The notes under the pieces: model-generated | What the model was told of the DNA's origin: nothing | The model's input: the letters and a program-made list of their open reading frames with translations, nothing else | Database searches by the model: none | Part shown: in pieces, positions 1 to 7,620 of the stretch | Position numbering within the stretch: the stretch's first letter is position 1 | Layout of the letters: every line of letters starts with the position of its first letter | Program-made: the position numbers and the translations under genes | Assembly (NCBI GenBank): GCA_002290645.2 | Contig: NMOS02000007.1 | Location: 1 to 64,000 of the forward strand | Length of the DNA stretch: 64,000 nucleotides | Direction: 5' to 3' | DNA from: Candidatus Aquirickettsiella gammari | GTDB taxonomy: Bacteria > Pseudomonadota > Gammaproteobacteria > Diplorickettsiales > Diplorickettsiaceae

Positions 1-298
1 AATAAGCATAGGCCTTGCGCTTGTTATTAATCGACGTAAATAAACTCAACCACCATCGTTGCCAAAAGGGTCTTTTCCAATAACGTTGAAGCTCAGTGTG
101 TAGTGCTTGCGGCTCTAAATCAAAGAGCCGCAGACTACTTAAGCTCGCCTCATCTCGCTTCCACAGAGGGTATTTTTCACTTAATGTCGGGATAATTAAA
201 AAAACAGAAATCCATTTTTTACCGCGCCACCACGACATCCAGGTAAAGGGTTTTTTTGCCAAGCGCTGTTCTATGCTCTGCAATAAGCTATTTAACAT
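1..298 (-). CDS. Unknown protein, cut by the left window edge
   Basis: An open minus-strand frame starts with ATG at 298 and runs off the window, giving 99 N-terminal residues without a stop. A strong AAGGAG-type ribosome site lies just upstream of the ATG. The visible part is rich in Trp, Arg and Lys (a WMSWWRGKKW stretch near residue 20) and holds a short hydrophobic stretch around residues 30-38. I do not recognise the family. It starts 33 bases after the leucine-rich-repeat gene on the same strand, so the two are probably co-transcribed. The frame and ribosome site make it a likely gene; its function is unknown. Confidence 0.6.
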   Translation of the reverse strand, partial: MLNSLLQSIEQRLAKKPFTWMSWWRGKKWISVFLIIPTLSEKYPLWKRDEASLSSLRLFDLEPQALHTELQRYWKRPFWQRWWLSLFTSINNKRKAYAY

Positions 299-331
299 GC
301 TCTCCTTGAATAACATCCTCCTTCAGTCACA

Positions 332-2410
332 TTACCGTCTAGCAAAAAAATGGGTGCTAGTTCCAGACCTTTCTTCCGGCATTGGATTCTGATTCATTAT
401 CCCATTTTGTCTCAATAAATTGGTTAAGTGTTCAACGTATCCTTCCATCCTATCGAGCCTCGCTTGCACCGTTTCTAGTTCTTGTTCATGTCGCACTTCT
501 GCCGCCTGTAGTTCTTGTGCGAGTCGCGCTTCTGCCTCTATTTTATCCTGTGCACAACGTTCTAAAATATTCTTTATGAAATCGTCTTTTCTATCATCAA
601 TTTTATCTGAGATTTCTGATAACTTCCCATCAAGTTCACCTAAAAATTTGAACATCGGGTCATGCAGTTTAGCTCGATTAAAAATGCCTCGTGCGGCGCT
701 AAAAGAATCATCTCTCATTTCCTGGATAATTTTCCGCATTTCAGACACAGATTTACGGCTAAGTTCTTCTTGTCCATTAGCGGTAGCCACTCTCATACTT
801 TTGCGTAGCTTCAGATGACTGTCTGCGTATTCTTCACCTCTTTGCTCGGAGGGAGGTTTGATATTAAATATTTTTCGGCATAGATTGATAATACCTTTTG
901 TAAAGGCGAGGAAGCCTGGCAAATCATTTTTATAAATTAAAATATCGGCATACTTACAGAGATGGTTTGTAAATTTTTCAAAAATAGGCTGTAACTCTGG
1001 ATGAGCCTTGAAATATTCTAATGCCAATTCGGTCAAGCTCATGTCCCATGCCAGGTGGCGAAGTAAGGCGACTTCTATAGCGCCGTACCGTCTCCCTTGC
1101 AGAGCTCTCTTTAAAAAAGGCTTCTCTGTATTATCGGAGGGCATTTCAAATAGGTCCACTTTGGCTTTTAGTAAAGTTTCCATAGCTTCTACATTTCTTG
1201 TTTCCAAAACCTTTTCGAGCAAAAGGTAACCTACTGTTTTTCCTCGTTCTGCAATGAATTCGTCCAAATGAAGGTGAACTAACTCCGAATAATACTTCAT
1301 GTATTCCTTGTGATTTGGATAAACATCAGGTAATACGCGCGCTTCTTCTAGCCACGCTTCTTTTTCAGGGTCAGTAAGCTTCCGCGCTCCTTGAGCACTT
1401 AACAAAAAAATGAAACGATTCATGAGTTCCGTTTTTCTTTCGAGCTCTATCGGTTGTTCGCGATTAATTTTTTTCATCGTGACTAAAGCCCGGAGCGCTA
1501 AATCGAGTAACGCCTCTAGCGATAATCGTTCTTCTTTAAATCGAACCTGACCAGGTTTCGATACGCGCTGATCGAGCTGTTCATACGCATCTCTCAATGA
1601 CAAATTACCATTAGGTTCGGCTATCTCAATCACTTCTATTCGGTAATTTTCATCCAGTAACGTCGATAAAGCAGCGTAAGCATTTTCATCAAAGAGCGTA
1701 TTTCCTAAATTTAAAGATTTAAGCTTGGGGCAAACCGCCAAAACCCGAGCAAGCTCTAGCCATTCATCCCGAGTGGCGTCAATTATTTCCAGATGTAAAA
1801 TTTCTAAGTCCACGCTTCGAGTTAAAAAATTAACTAATGCCGTTAAACTGTTGGATAAAGAAAATGGTTTTAAACTGAGTTCTTTTAATGATGTTCCAGC
1901 CTGCTCGGTTAATCTCTCTAATAAATCATTATGAAAATCTGCGTTTAAATAATTCTGAGCCTCATTGTCACAAAAAAAGGATACCCAATCGATTTTGATC
2001 GAACTCCAGATACCTGCTTGATTTAGCAAGCTGTATAAGGCACTTTTAAGCTGTTCTTCAGATGGAATCTCTAGGGCGTTTAGCTCATTAAATCTTAAGC
2101 CCATATTGAACGCACTGGCTGACCTGGCCATTTGTAGAAGAACTACATCAGGAACTGTAGGATGCCAATCACGTTGCGCATGATGTTCGACCACAACACC
2201 GTCTACAACTCGTTCAGGTCTCGGCAAATAACCAGGAACAAACTGAACATGGCTTAAGTGAAATTGATAAAAGGGTATTTCTGGATTGTCTTCTCTAAGA
2301 AATCTTGCGCAAATTTGAAGTTTATTGATCTGCTCTGTATATAATTTAGTATCTAATTCAAAAAAACCATCTTTTTTAAATCTATCGAATGCTTCACTAA
2401 ATTTTGGCAT
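332..2410 (-). CDS. Leucine-rich-repeat / coiled-coil protein, effector-like
   Basis: A 692-residue protein with no signal peptide. Residues about 170-270 show ribonuclease-inhibitor-like leucine-rich repeats, for example LKELSL, LEILHLE and LKSLNLGNT. The middle is largely helical and unrecognised. Residues about 620-670 are a Glu/Gln/Ala/Arg-rich coiled coil, and the chain ends in HFFARR. An AAGGGAA ribosome site precedes the ATG. Leucine-rich-repeat plus coiled-coil architecture without known enzymatic motifs is common among Dot/Icm substrates of Legionellales, so a host-directed effector is a reasonable inference. No secretion genes are in this window, and the protein could instead be a structural or scaffolding protein. 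Confidence 0.75.
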   Translation of the reverse strand: MPKFSEAFDRFKKDGFFELDTKLYTEQINKLQICARFLREDNPEIPFYQFHLSHVQFVPGYLPRPERVVDGVVVEHHAQRDWHPTVPDVVLLQMARSASAFNMGLRFNELNALEIPSEEQLKSALYSLLNQAGIWSSIKIDWVSFFCDNEAQNYLNADFHNDLLERLTEQAGTSLKELSLKPFSLSNSLTALVNFLTRSVDLEILHLEIIDATRDEWLELARVLAVCPKLKSLNLGNTLFDENAYAALSTLLDENYRIEVIEIAEPNGNLSLRDAYEQLDQRVSKPGQVRFKEERLSLEALLDLALRALVTMKKINREQPIELERKTELMNRFIFLLSAQGARKLTDPEKEAWLEEARVLPDVYPNHKEYMKYYSELVHLHLDEFIAERGKTVGYLLLEKVLETRNVEAMETLLKAKVDLFEMPSDNTEKPFLKRALQGRRYGAIEVALLRHLAWDMSLTELALEYFKAHPELQPIFEKFTNHLCKYADILIYKNDLPGFLAFTKGIINLCRKIFNIKPPSEQRGEEYADSHLKLRKSMRVATANGQEELSRKSVSEMRKIIQEMRDDSFSAARGIFNRAKLHDPMFKFLGELDGKLSEISDKIDDRKDDFIKNILERCAQDKIEAEARLAQELQAAEVRHEQELETVQARLDRMEGYVEHLTNLLRQNGIMNQNPMPEERSGTSTHFFARR

Positions 2411-2510
2411 TATTAATTCCCTTTATTGTTGATTGTCTTTACGCTTTTTATTCCATTTTTGTTATTTTTTAAAAGTATAATTTATATTTTTTATATTGAA
2501 TAGATCTAAA

Positions 2511-2516
2511 ATTATA
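2511..2516 (-). promoter_or_regulatory. Candidate -10 box for the leucine-rich-repeat gene
   Basis: The minus strand reads TATAAT about 95 bases upstream of the ATG at 2410. Seventeen bases further upstream is only a weak TTTAAA in place of a -35 box. The region is very AT-rich, so a chance match is possible. Confidence 0.3.
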
Positions 2517-2693
2517 CATTGGGTATAAATTTATTTAAATTAATTGCTTATGAAATTTAAAATAAAAAATCCATGTACCAGAATTGTACCAGGCTGAGAT
2601 TTAATGTGCGTAAAATACCGTAGTTTTTAGTAGGTTATTAAGTTTGCAAAGTATCGCAAGTGTTTGATTATTAATTGTTTTTTAGGTTAAATG

Positions 2694-2737
2694 ACTGATT
2701 ACAAATCAGTTGCTCTACCAACTGAGCTATTCCAGCC
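2694..2737 (-). pseudogene. Truncated tRNA-Thr (anticodon TGT), 5' half only
   Basis: On the minus strand the sequence starts with the acceptor 5' strand GGCTGGA, then a standard D arm (AGCTCAGTTGGTAGAGC), then a perfect anticodon arm, ACTGA-TTTGTAA-TCAGT, with anticodon TGT at 2701-2703. The following sequence is AT-rich: no T arm, no 3' acceptor strand and no CCA can be found. It cannot make a functional tRNA. In E. coli the thrU gene (Thr, TGT) also lies downstream of birA, and here the fragment lies just downstream of a birA remnant. It is therefore a broken relic of that conserved junction. Confidence 0.85.
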
Positions 2738-2786
2738 GTGAACTAGAAGAGCCGGATTGTAGTCAATTTGAAAAAAATTAGCAATT

Positions 2787-2985
2787 TTAACCACTGGATT
2801 TTAGTTTTACGCGAATCTCTCCACTATCAAAATAGTATATTTTTTCAATGGCCACACGCAGTTGAGCTGGTCAATTGATTCCTCGGGCGATTCCTTTTCG
2901 AGAGCCTATGAGGCTTAGTAATTTAATGAATTTATCAAGCAGGCGGCCATATCGTTGTCAATCTACTAGAAAAGATGATAATAAG
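2787..2985 (-). pseudogene. birA 3'-end remnant (duplicate of 4587-4790)
   Basis: Minus-strand translation ends in DSGEIRVKLKSSG and a stop, against DSGAIRVKLKSSG in intact birA. Upstream are RYGRLLDKFIKLLS and GSRKGIARGIN, matching RYDSLLNKPIKLLS and GSRVGIARGVN. In-frame TGA codons replace the Trp of the DWQRY motif and a residue after GIN, and small indels are present. Similarity continues into the downstream flank (2738-2786 against 4540-4586). It is a non-functional duplicate of about the last 60 codons. Confidence 0.85.
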
Positions 2986-3174
2986 CTAAGCTTCTAAGCT
3001 ACAAATATAGCTGCTATCAGCGACCCATTTTGAATCGAGTTTTAAGATATCTCGTTATTTTTTCAGATGATGGTGTTCTTCATCATTATATTTTCTGGAC
3101 ATGGGGTAACTTTGATTTTGTAAGCTAAGTTTATTTCACTTCTTTTTATCCAGAAAAATATAATAATATCAGTT

Positions 3175-3202
3175 TTTAAATTTATATTAACTGATGTATA
3201 GT
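3175..3202 (+). promoter_or_regulatory. Candidate promoter with a PmrA-like direct repeat
   Basis: The sequence TTTAA-N2-TT-N2-ATTAA at 3175-3190 resembles the PmrA box described upstream of Dot/Icm genes in Legionella and Coxiella (CTTAA-N2-TT-N2-CTTAA), lacking only the two C residues. A -10-like TATAGT follows at 3197-3202, six bases after the second repeat. It lies about 90 bases before the ATG at 3292. In DNA this AT-rich a chance match is quite possible. Confidence 0.35.
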
Positions 3203-3291
3203 AAGAGATGACTGCAAAAGCACAATGGACATCATATTTTCATGATAGGAAAAATATAAAATTAAATTAACGTAGGGAATACAGAAAAATA

Positions 3292-4148
3292 ATGAAAAGT
3301 AATATTGCAGATAAAATTAAGCTGTTCGAAAACGCTAAGATTCAGCACACCGCACCTTTAGAGTTTAATCCTGCTGATTCATCGCAAACAAAAGAGGAAA
3401 TAATTAAATTAGCTCCTCCTCCTATATCGAAACCGAGACGCAAGAAAAAACTTACCCAAACTAAACAAGCAGAGCAAGCAGAATATGTTAATGTTAGCCC
3501 AGCCGCAGAAGCGCAGTGGTATCAAGCCTCGCTAAGTGTTTCATCTAGTGATTATCCGTAATTAGCCGATATTAACCTGTGTCCTTTCGATTTAGAACAA
3601 TCCGAATATGCTAATCTTTTTCCTTTGGGTACATCAGATACAGAGCGTTTTTATTTAGATCCTGCAGAACAATGCGTAGCTATCCCGAAAAAGCATACTA
3701 AAAAATCAAGCAAAGAATCAACTGCAAAAGAAACTCCAATAGCAGGTGAGATTGACTATGCTGAGCTTGATTTAACACAATCAGATCAGGTTAATGCTCT
3801 ACAGGGAGAAAAATTAGATAATACAAATACAGAATACAGCTATTTGGGCGTTGATAATAGATTAATTTTTAGCAGTAAAGCGGATCAAGATAAAGTATTG
3901 AGCATAGCCAATAATGCGCAAAAAATAGAAATAAAGACGACTATTTAACGTCATTAACTGCTAAATTTGAAAAATTTAAAATACCAGCAATTCAAGAAGA
4001 ATCAACATTGGCTTCTTCTATGGGAACAAAACAAAAAGAGAGTGTGGCGAGTCAATATGAGTTTAGTTTTTTTGCTCGAAAACCAGAGAAATTAACACAA
4101 GAAACGAAGAGATCGGCGTCTAATTTTTCAGTTATGCAAAATAAATAA
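3292..4148 (+). pseudogene. Decayed effector-like gene with tyrosine motifs
   Basis: The ATG at 3292 opens a frame stopped by TAA at 3559-3561. The same frame stays coherent from 3562 to about 3930, where a frameshift moves it to the third frame, which then runs to a TAA at 4146-4148. The composite is about 285 residues, hydrophilic and rich in Lys, Glu, Ser and Gln. Repeated short tyrosine contexts occur on both sides of the lesions: AEYVNVSP, SEYANLFP, IDYAELDL and TEYSYLGV. YVNV fits the known Grb2-SH2 type and SEYANL and IDYAEL fit the ITIM pattern, but the sequence alone cannot show phosphorylation. Near the C terminus is FFARKP, echoing the FFARR end of the leucine-rich-repeat protein. 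The family is not recognised; a secreted host-directed protein now broken is an inference. Confidence 0.6.
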
Positions 4149-4586
4149 CCTCAGTAAAGCTCAGCGTCGCTATTGATTTTTTATTAAATGAAAAACTAAA
4201 AATTTTTAAAAGATCTGTGTATCAGAATTATACAAAATTGAGATTTATTACATATAAAACACAGTTCATTCGACGAGACAAGGAGAGCACGAAGTGCGAA
4301 GTCAAGGAGCCCGCGATAGGCGTGCGTTGACGGGCGAAGCAGGAAACGCATCACGCCGTAAAGTCATTGTGGGAGCCACTGCGCGCAGCCCAGAATGGGC
4401 CAGTGCGTGGCGGACGCAGGACGAATCGGGGCCTACTTTTAGTCGCGTGATGCGAACAAATTTTGGGGGCACGACGGCCAAAATTTTTCGTGAGCATAGC
4501 GACTCGCTTGTACCCTACCGATTGTTCTGTCCCAGCCATGAATTAAAAAAGTCTGGTTGTAATCAATTTCAAAAAAATTAGCAATT
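4149..4586. other. Non-coding spacer before birA, mostly repeat-like DNA
   Basis: After the decayed gene come about 50 AT-rich bases, then a segment at about 4200-4265 that matches 2568-2630 with many transitions, then a markedly GC-richer structured segment (4266-4536), then the birA downstream flank. Open frames cross the GC-rich part on both strands (plus strand 4294-4581, minus strand 4351-4539) but look like chance frames in GC-richer DNA. Confidence 0.6.
4266..4536. repeat. GC-rich structured element with nested inverted repeats
   Basis: Composition differs sharply from its surroundings. Perfect inverted repeats are visible. CGCATCACGC at 4347-4356 pairs with GCGTGATGCG at 4445-4454. 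Inside that, GCCCA-GAA-TGGGC lies at 4388-4400, bounded by ACTG and CAGT. AAATTTTGG at 4458-4466 pairs with CCAAAATTT at 4478-4486, and GCAC-GAA-GTGC lies at 4287-4297. Its right end, read on the minus strand, starts with GGCTGG and for about 28 bases resembles the tRNA-Thr 5' half. It may be a MITE-like or REP-like mobile repeat inserted in the birA/tRNA junction. No second copy of the GC-rich part exists in this window. Confidence 0.5.
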
Positions 4587-5573
4587 TTAACCACTGGATT
4601 TTAGTTTTACGCGAATCGCTCCACTATCGAAATAATATATTTTTTTTTCAATCGCCACGCAAAGTTGACCTTGCGTGTTTACGCCTCGGGCGATGCCTAC
4701 TCGAGAACCTAGGGGGCTTAGTAGTTTAATCGGTTTATTAAGCAAACTGTCGTATCGTTGCCAATCTGGCAGAAAATAAGCAAATTCCTTGCTTTGAAAT
4801 TCAAAGAGCAGGTTCAATAAGTTTTTTAAGATGAGCGCCGCTAACAGATTGCGTTGTGGGGGTGAACCTTGTAAAGAATAAACATCGGTGATGGCTTGAT
4901 CAATGATTTCAGAAGAAGTAGGGGGTTCATAGAGATTTAATCCAATGCCAATGACCGCCGTATAAGTTTTTGTATTAATAGATCGCGATTCGATTAAAAT
5001 CCCGCCTAATTTTTTTTCTTGATGGACAATATCATTAGGCCATTTAAGTTGTATATTTTTTAATCCATATTGTTTCAGGGCTTTAGCAACCGCGATGCCT
5101 ACGACTAAGCTCAAGCCAGCTAAGTTATTAGCTTGATTAGAAAAGTGCCATAAAAGAGATAAACATATATTTTTAGCAAAACTTGTAATCCATTGACGAT
5201 CGAATTGTCCACGCCCCGCTGTTTGTTGTTCGGCAAAAACGGCGTAATTTCCAGCGTATTTAATTTTTTCTAATAAATAATTATTAGTGGAATCAACCAG
5301 GGGTAGCACGTCTAATTGTGCGAGTAATCGCTGAGTTTGGCCTAATTTATTCTGTATTAGTGCCGCATCGAGTAATTCTAATCCACCTAAGATACGGAAA
5401 TGTTTATGATTTACAATTTCTAAGTTTATAGTGGGGTCTAAAACCTGCTTTAGAACCTCGGAAACCTGTTTGCAGGGGATGCCTAAAACTTGGCTGATTT
5501 CTTTATCGGCGTGAAATTTGCCATCGGCCAATAAAGCTAAGCTAGGCGCTAGTAACGACATAGGGATATTCAT
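4587..5573 (-). CDS. birA: Bifunctional biotin ligase / biotin operon repressor
   Basis: Activates biotin with ATP and transfers it to the biotin carrier protein of acetyl-CoA carboxylase; the family's N-terminal domain also represses biotin genes. The 328 residues start with a winged-helix region (about 1-65). The catalytic domain follows, with the adenylate-binding GRGQ at 120-123 and the KWPNDI motif at 177-182, and a C-terminal SH3-like domain ends in VKLKSSG. Length matches E. coli BirA. No clear ribosome site precedes ATG 5573, and a second ATG lies four codons on. In related bacteria birA is followed by tRNA-Thr; here that position is taken by the GC-rich element. Confidence 0.95.
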   Translation of the reverse strand: MNIPMSLLAPSLALLADGKFHADKEISQVLGIPCKQVSEVLKQVLDPTINLEIVNHKHFRILGGLELLDAALIQNKLGQTQRLLAQLDVLPLVDSTNNYLLEKIKYAGNYAVFAEQQTAGRGQFDRQWITSFAKNICLSLLWHFSNQANNLAGLSLVVGIAVAKALKQYGLKNIQLKWPNDIVHQEKKLGGILIESRSINTKTYTAVIGIGLNLYEPPTSSEIIDQAITDVYSLQGSPPQRNLLAALILKNLLNLLFEFQSKEFAYFLPDWQRYDSLLNKPIKLLSPLGSRVGIARGVNTQGQLCVAIEKKIYYFDSGAIRVKLKSSG

Positions 5574-5720
5574 TTTTTCATATAAACTGTATTTTTTTTA
5601 TTTGCGCTTAAGATTAGCCCTCATTTTATATCTTTTTAAGTTAATTTAATAGATTTTAGCGGCATGATCATGATTTTTACTGCTTTTTATTAAAAATAAT
5701 TTATATTGATTTAATTAAAT

Positions 5721-7217
5721 TTATTTTTTTAGAAATTTATAACTTAATGCCTCCATTAAATGGCAGGTTTTAATTTTTTCACAATTGGCTAGATCGGCAA
5801 TAGTTCGCGCTACGCGTAGAATACGATGATAAGCCCGTGCTGAAAGTTGAAATTTTTCTAGCGCATCCTCTAATAACTGATGGTCTTTATCGGAAAGTTG
5901 ACAGGCTTTTTCTAAGGTTTTTCCGGATAAGGTGTGATTAAGTCGGCCATAATTTTTTATTTGTTTGGCTTGCGCTTTTTTAACCCGAAGACGAATTATT
6001 TCACTGCTTTCTTCTTTTTTTACTTGCATGAAATAAGTTTTTGTTAATAAATTAACTTCTAGGTACATATCGATCCGATCTAAAAACGGAGCAGATAATT
6101 TTTTGCGGTAAGCTTGAATCCGTTCAGGTGAGCATACACAGTGATGCACGGTACTGCCTAAATATCCGCAAGGACAAGGGTTCATCGCGGCAATTAACTG
6201 AAAATTAGCCGGAAATTCTGCTTGTCGCGCGGCACGTGAGATAGTAATCGTTCCTGATTCTAAAGGTTCACGTAACGCTTCTAGTGCATGGCGATTAAAT
6301 TCAGGTAATTCATCCAAAAATAAAATACCTTGGTGGGCTAAGGATATTTCACCAGGACGTGGCGGGCTACCTCCCCCCACCAACGCTATACTTGAGGCGG
6401 TGTGATGTGGTCGGCGAAAAGGGGGATATTTCCAATCATTTAAGGCGATAGATTGGCCGCTAATTGAATGTATAGCGGCTAATTCTAAGGCTTGTTCATC
6501 ATTTAATAGTGGCAATAAACCTATTAAACGGGTAGCTAACATGGTTTTCCCCGTTCCAGGTGGTCCCACCATGAGTAGACTGTGTCTGCCGGCCGCACAA
6601 ATTTCTAAACCACGTTTGGCATGTGCTTGGCCATAGACTTCTGCTAAATCGGGTAATTCGCGCGGTTCAGTTACGCTGGGGCTGAATTGGAAGCGCGGTA
6701 ATAAATCTCGACCCTGTAAATGCGCGCAAATTTGTAAGATATTCTGAGCGGGTAAAATGATGGTTTTTTGATTGAAACTGGCTTCCTGTGCATTTTCCAC
6801 CGGCAATATGACCATATGATTGGCTTTTTGCGCCGCTAAAGAAAAAGGCAATATACCGGAAACAGGACGCAATTCCCCGGATAACGCCAGCTCGCCAATA
6901 AACTCATATTGCCACAGAGCGTCGCTAGGTATTTGATGAGAAGCCGCTAAGATACTTAGGGCAATCGCTAAATCAAAACGACTGCCTTGTTTAGGCAGAT
7001 CGGCCGGAGCAAGATTAATCGTAATGCGCCGCGCAGGAAATTCAAATTGTGTGTTAAGGAGCGCGCTACGAACGCGATCACGACTTTCTTTGACACTTGT
7101 TTCAGGGAGCCCAACAATAGATAGGCTAGGTAAACCATTAGAGATATGGGTTTCAACTGTAACGCGAGGTGCCTTTATCCCCGCGCTGGCACGTGTTTGT
7201 ACGACAGCTAGTGACAT
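5721..7217 (-). CDS. comM: ComM/YifB-family Mg-chelatase-like AAA+ ATPase
   Basis: A 498-residue protein with an N-terminal Lon-protease-like fold (about 1-170), a Walker A motif GPPGTGKT at 218-225, a Walker B region (LFLDELPEF) and the C-terminal Mg-chelatase region with a CPCG cysteine cluster. ComM is a hexameric helicase that promotes branch migration during natural transformation in Vibrio and other gammaproteobacteria. An AAGGAG ribosome site supports ATG 7217. It is transcribed after ubiK on the same strand. Confidence 0.93.
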   Translation of the reverse strand: MSLAVVQTRASAGIKAPRVTVETHISNGLPSLSIVGLPETSVKESRDRVRSALLNTQFEFPARRITINLAPADLPKQGSRFDLAIALSILAASHQIPSDALWQYEFIGELALSGELRPVSGILPFSLAAQKANHMVILPVENAQEASFNQKTIILPAQNILQICAHLQGRDLLPRFQFSPSVTEPRELPDLAEVYGQAHAKRGLEICAAGRHSLLMVGPPGTGKTMLATRLIGLLPLLNDEQALELAAIHSISGQSIALNDWKYPPFRRPHHTASSIALVGGGSPPRPGEISLAHQGILFLDELPEFNRHALEALREPLESGTITISRAARQAEFPANFQLIAAMNPCPCGYLGSTVHHCVCSPERIQAYRKKLSAPFLDRIDMYLEVNLLTKTYFMQVKKEESSEIIRLRVKKAQAKQIKNYGRLNHTLSGKTLEKACQLSDKDHQLLEDALEKFQLSARAYHRILRVARTIADLANCEKIKTCHLMEALSYKFLKK

Positions 7218-7281
7218 AAACAGCTCCTTCTGTCTTATTATTTTGCGGCATCACTGGCCACTAAAATTCATTATAGCGGTG

Positions 7282-7554
7282 TTATTTTACGCCTTTTTTG
7301 GGTTTTGATTTAGAGAGATGATGTTCGAGATGTACAACTTGCTTTTCTAAGGCATTTATTTTTGCACGTGTTTTGGTTAGAACCTTTTTTTGCACATCAA
7401 ATTCCTCGCGTGTTATTAAATCGAGTTTGGCAAACATGCTTTGTAAGATAGCGCGAAAATTCTTTTCTAAATCCTTCTTAAATTTATTTAGCCCGGGAGG
7501 AAGACTCTCAGTCAATTTTTTTACCGTATCGTCAATAAACTTCATATCAAACAT
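7282..7554 (-). CDS. ubiK: Ubiquinone biosynthesis accessory factor UbiK
   Basis: A 90-residue protein of the BMFP family (formerly YqiC), which acts with UbiJ in the soluble ubiquinone biosynthesis complex. It shows the family's amphipathic N-terminal helix, a mid-protein FRAILQSMFAKLDLITREEF motif and a C-terminal coiled coil (KINALEKQVVHLE). An AGAGGAA ribosome site seven bases upstream selects ATG 7554. UbiJ is encoded at 46749 in the same window. Confidence 0.9.
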   Translation of the reverse strand: MFDMKFIDDTVKKLTESLPPGLNKFKKDLEKNFRAILQSMFAKLDLITREEFDVQKKVLTKTRAKINALEKQVVHLEHHLSKSKPKKGVK

Positions 7555-7620
7555 ATCATGGTTCCTCTTTACTGAGTTACTAGTCTAACCCAAGATTGTG
7601 TAGATAACGGCCGAAAATAG

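Larger units (their letters stand above)
2411..3291. other. AT-rich non-coding stretch holding degenerate duplicated DNA
   Basis: No intact gene is seen here. From left to right it holds the promoter region of the leucine-rich-repeat gene (a TATAAT on the minus strand at 2511-2516), a roughly 60-base segment at about 2568-2630 that recurs diverged at about 4200-4265, the 5' half of a tRNA-Thr (2694-2737), a decayed copy of the birA 3' end (2787-2985) and about 300 bases of AT-rich DNA with the probable promoter of the decayed gene at 3292. Confidence 0.7.

Noticed and set aside
96-392. 98-residue plus-strand frame at the left edge
   Set aside because: It lies opposite the two minus-strand genes, has no ribosome site and its composition fits an antisense shadow.
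4294-4581. 95-residue open frame across the GC-rich segment, with an opposite-strand 62-residue frame at 4351-4539
   Set aside because: Both frames overlap each other and lie in a block full of inverted repeats; the plus frame runs into the birA flank. No ribosome site or domain is seen. They look like chance frames in a repeat, though automatic pipelines may call them.
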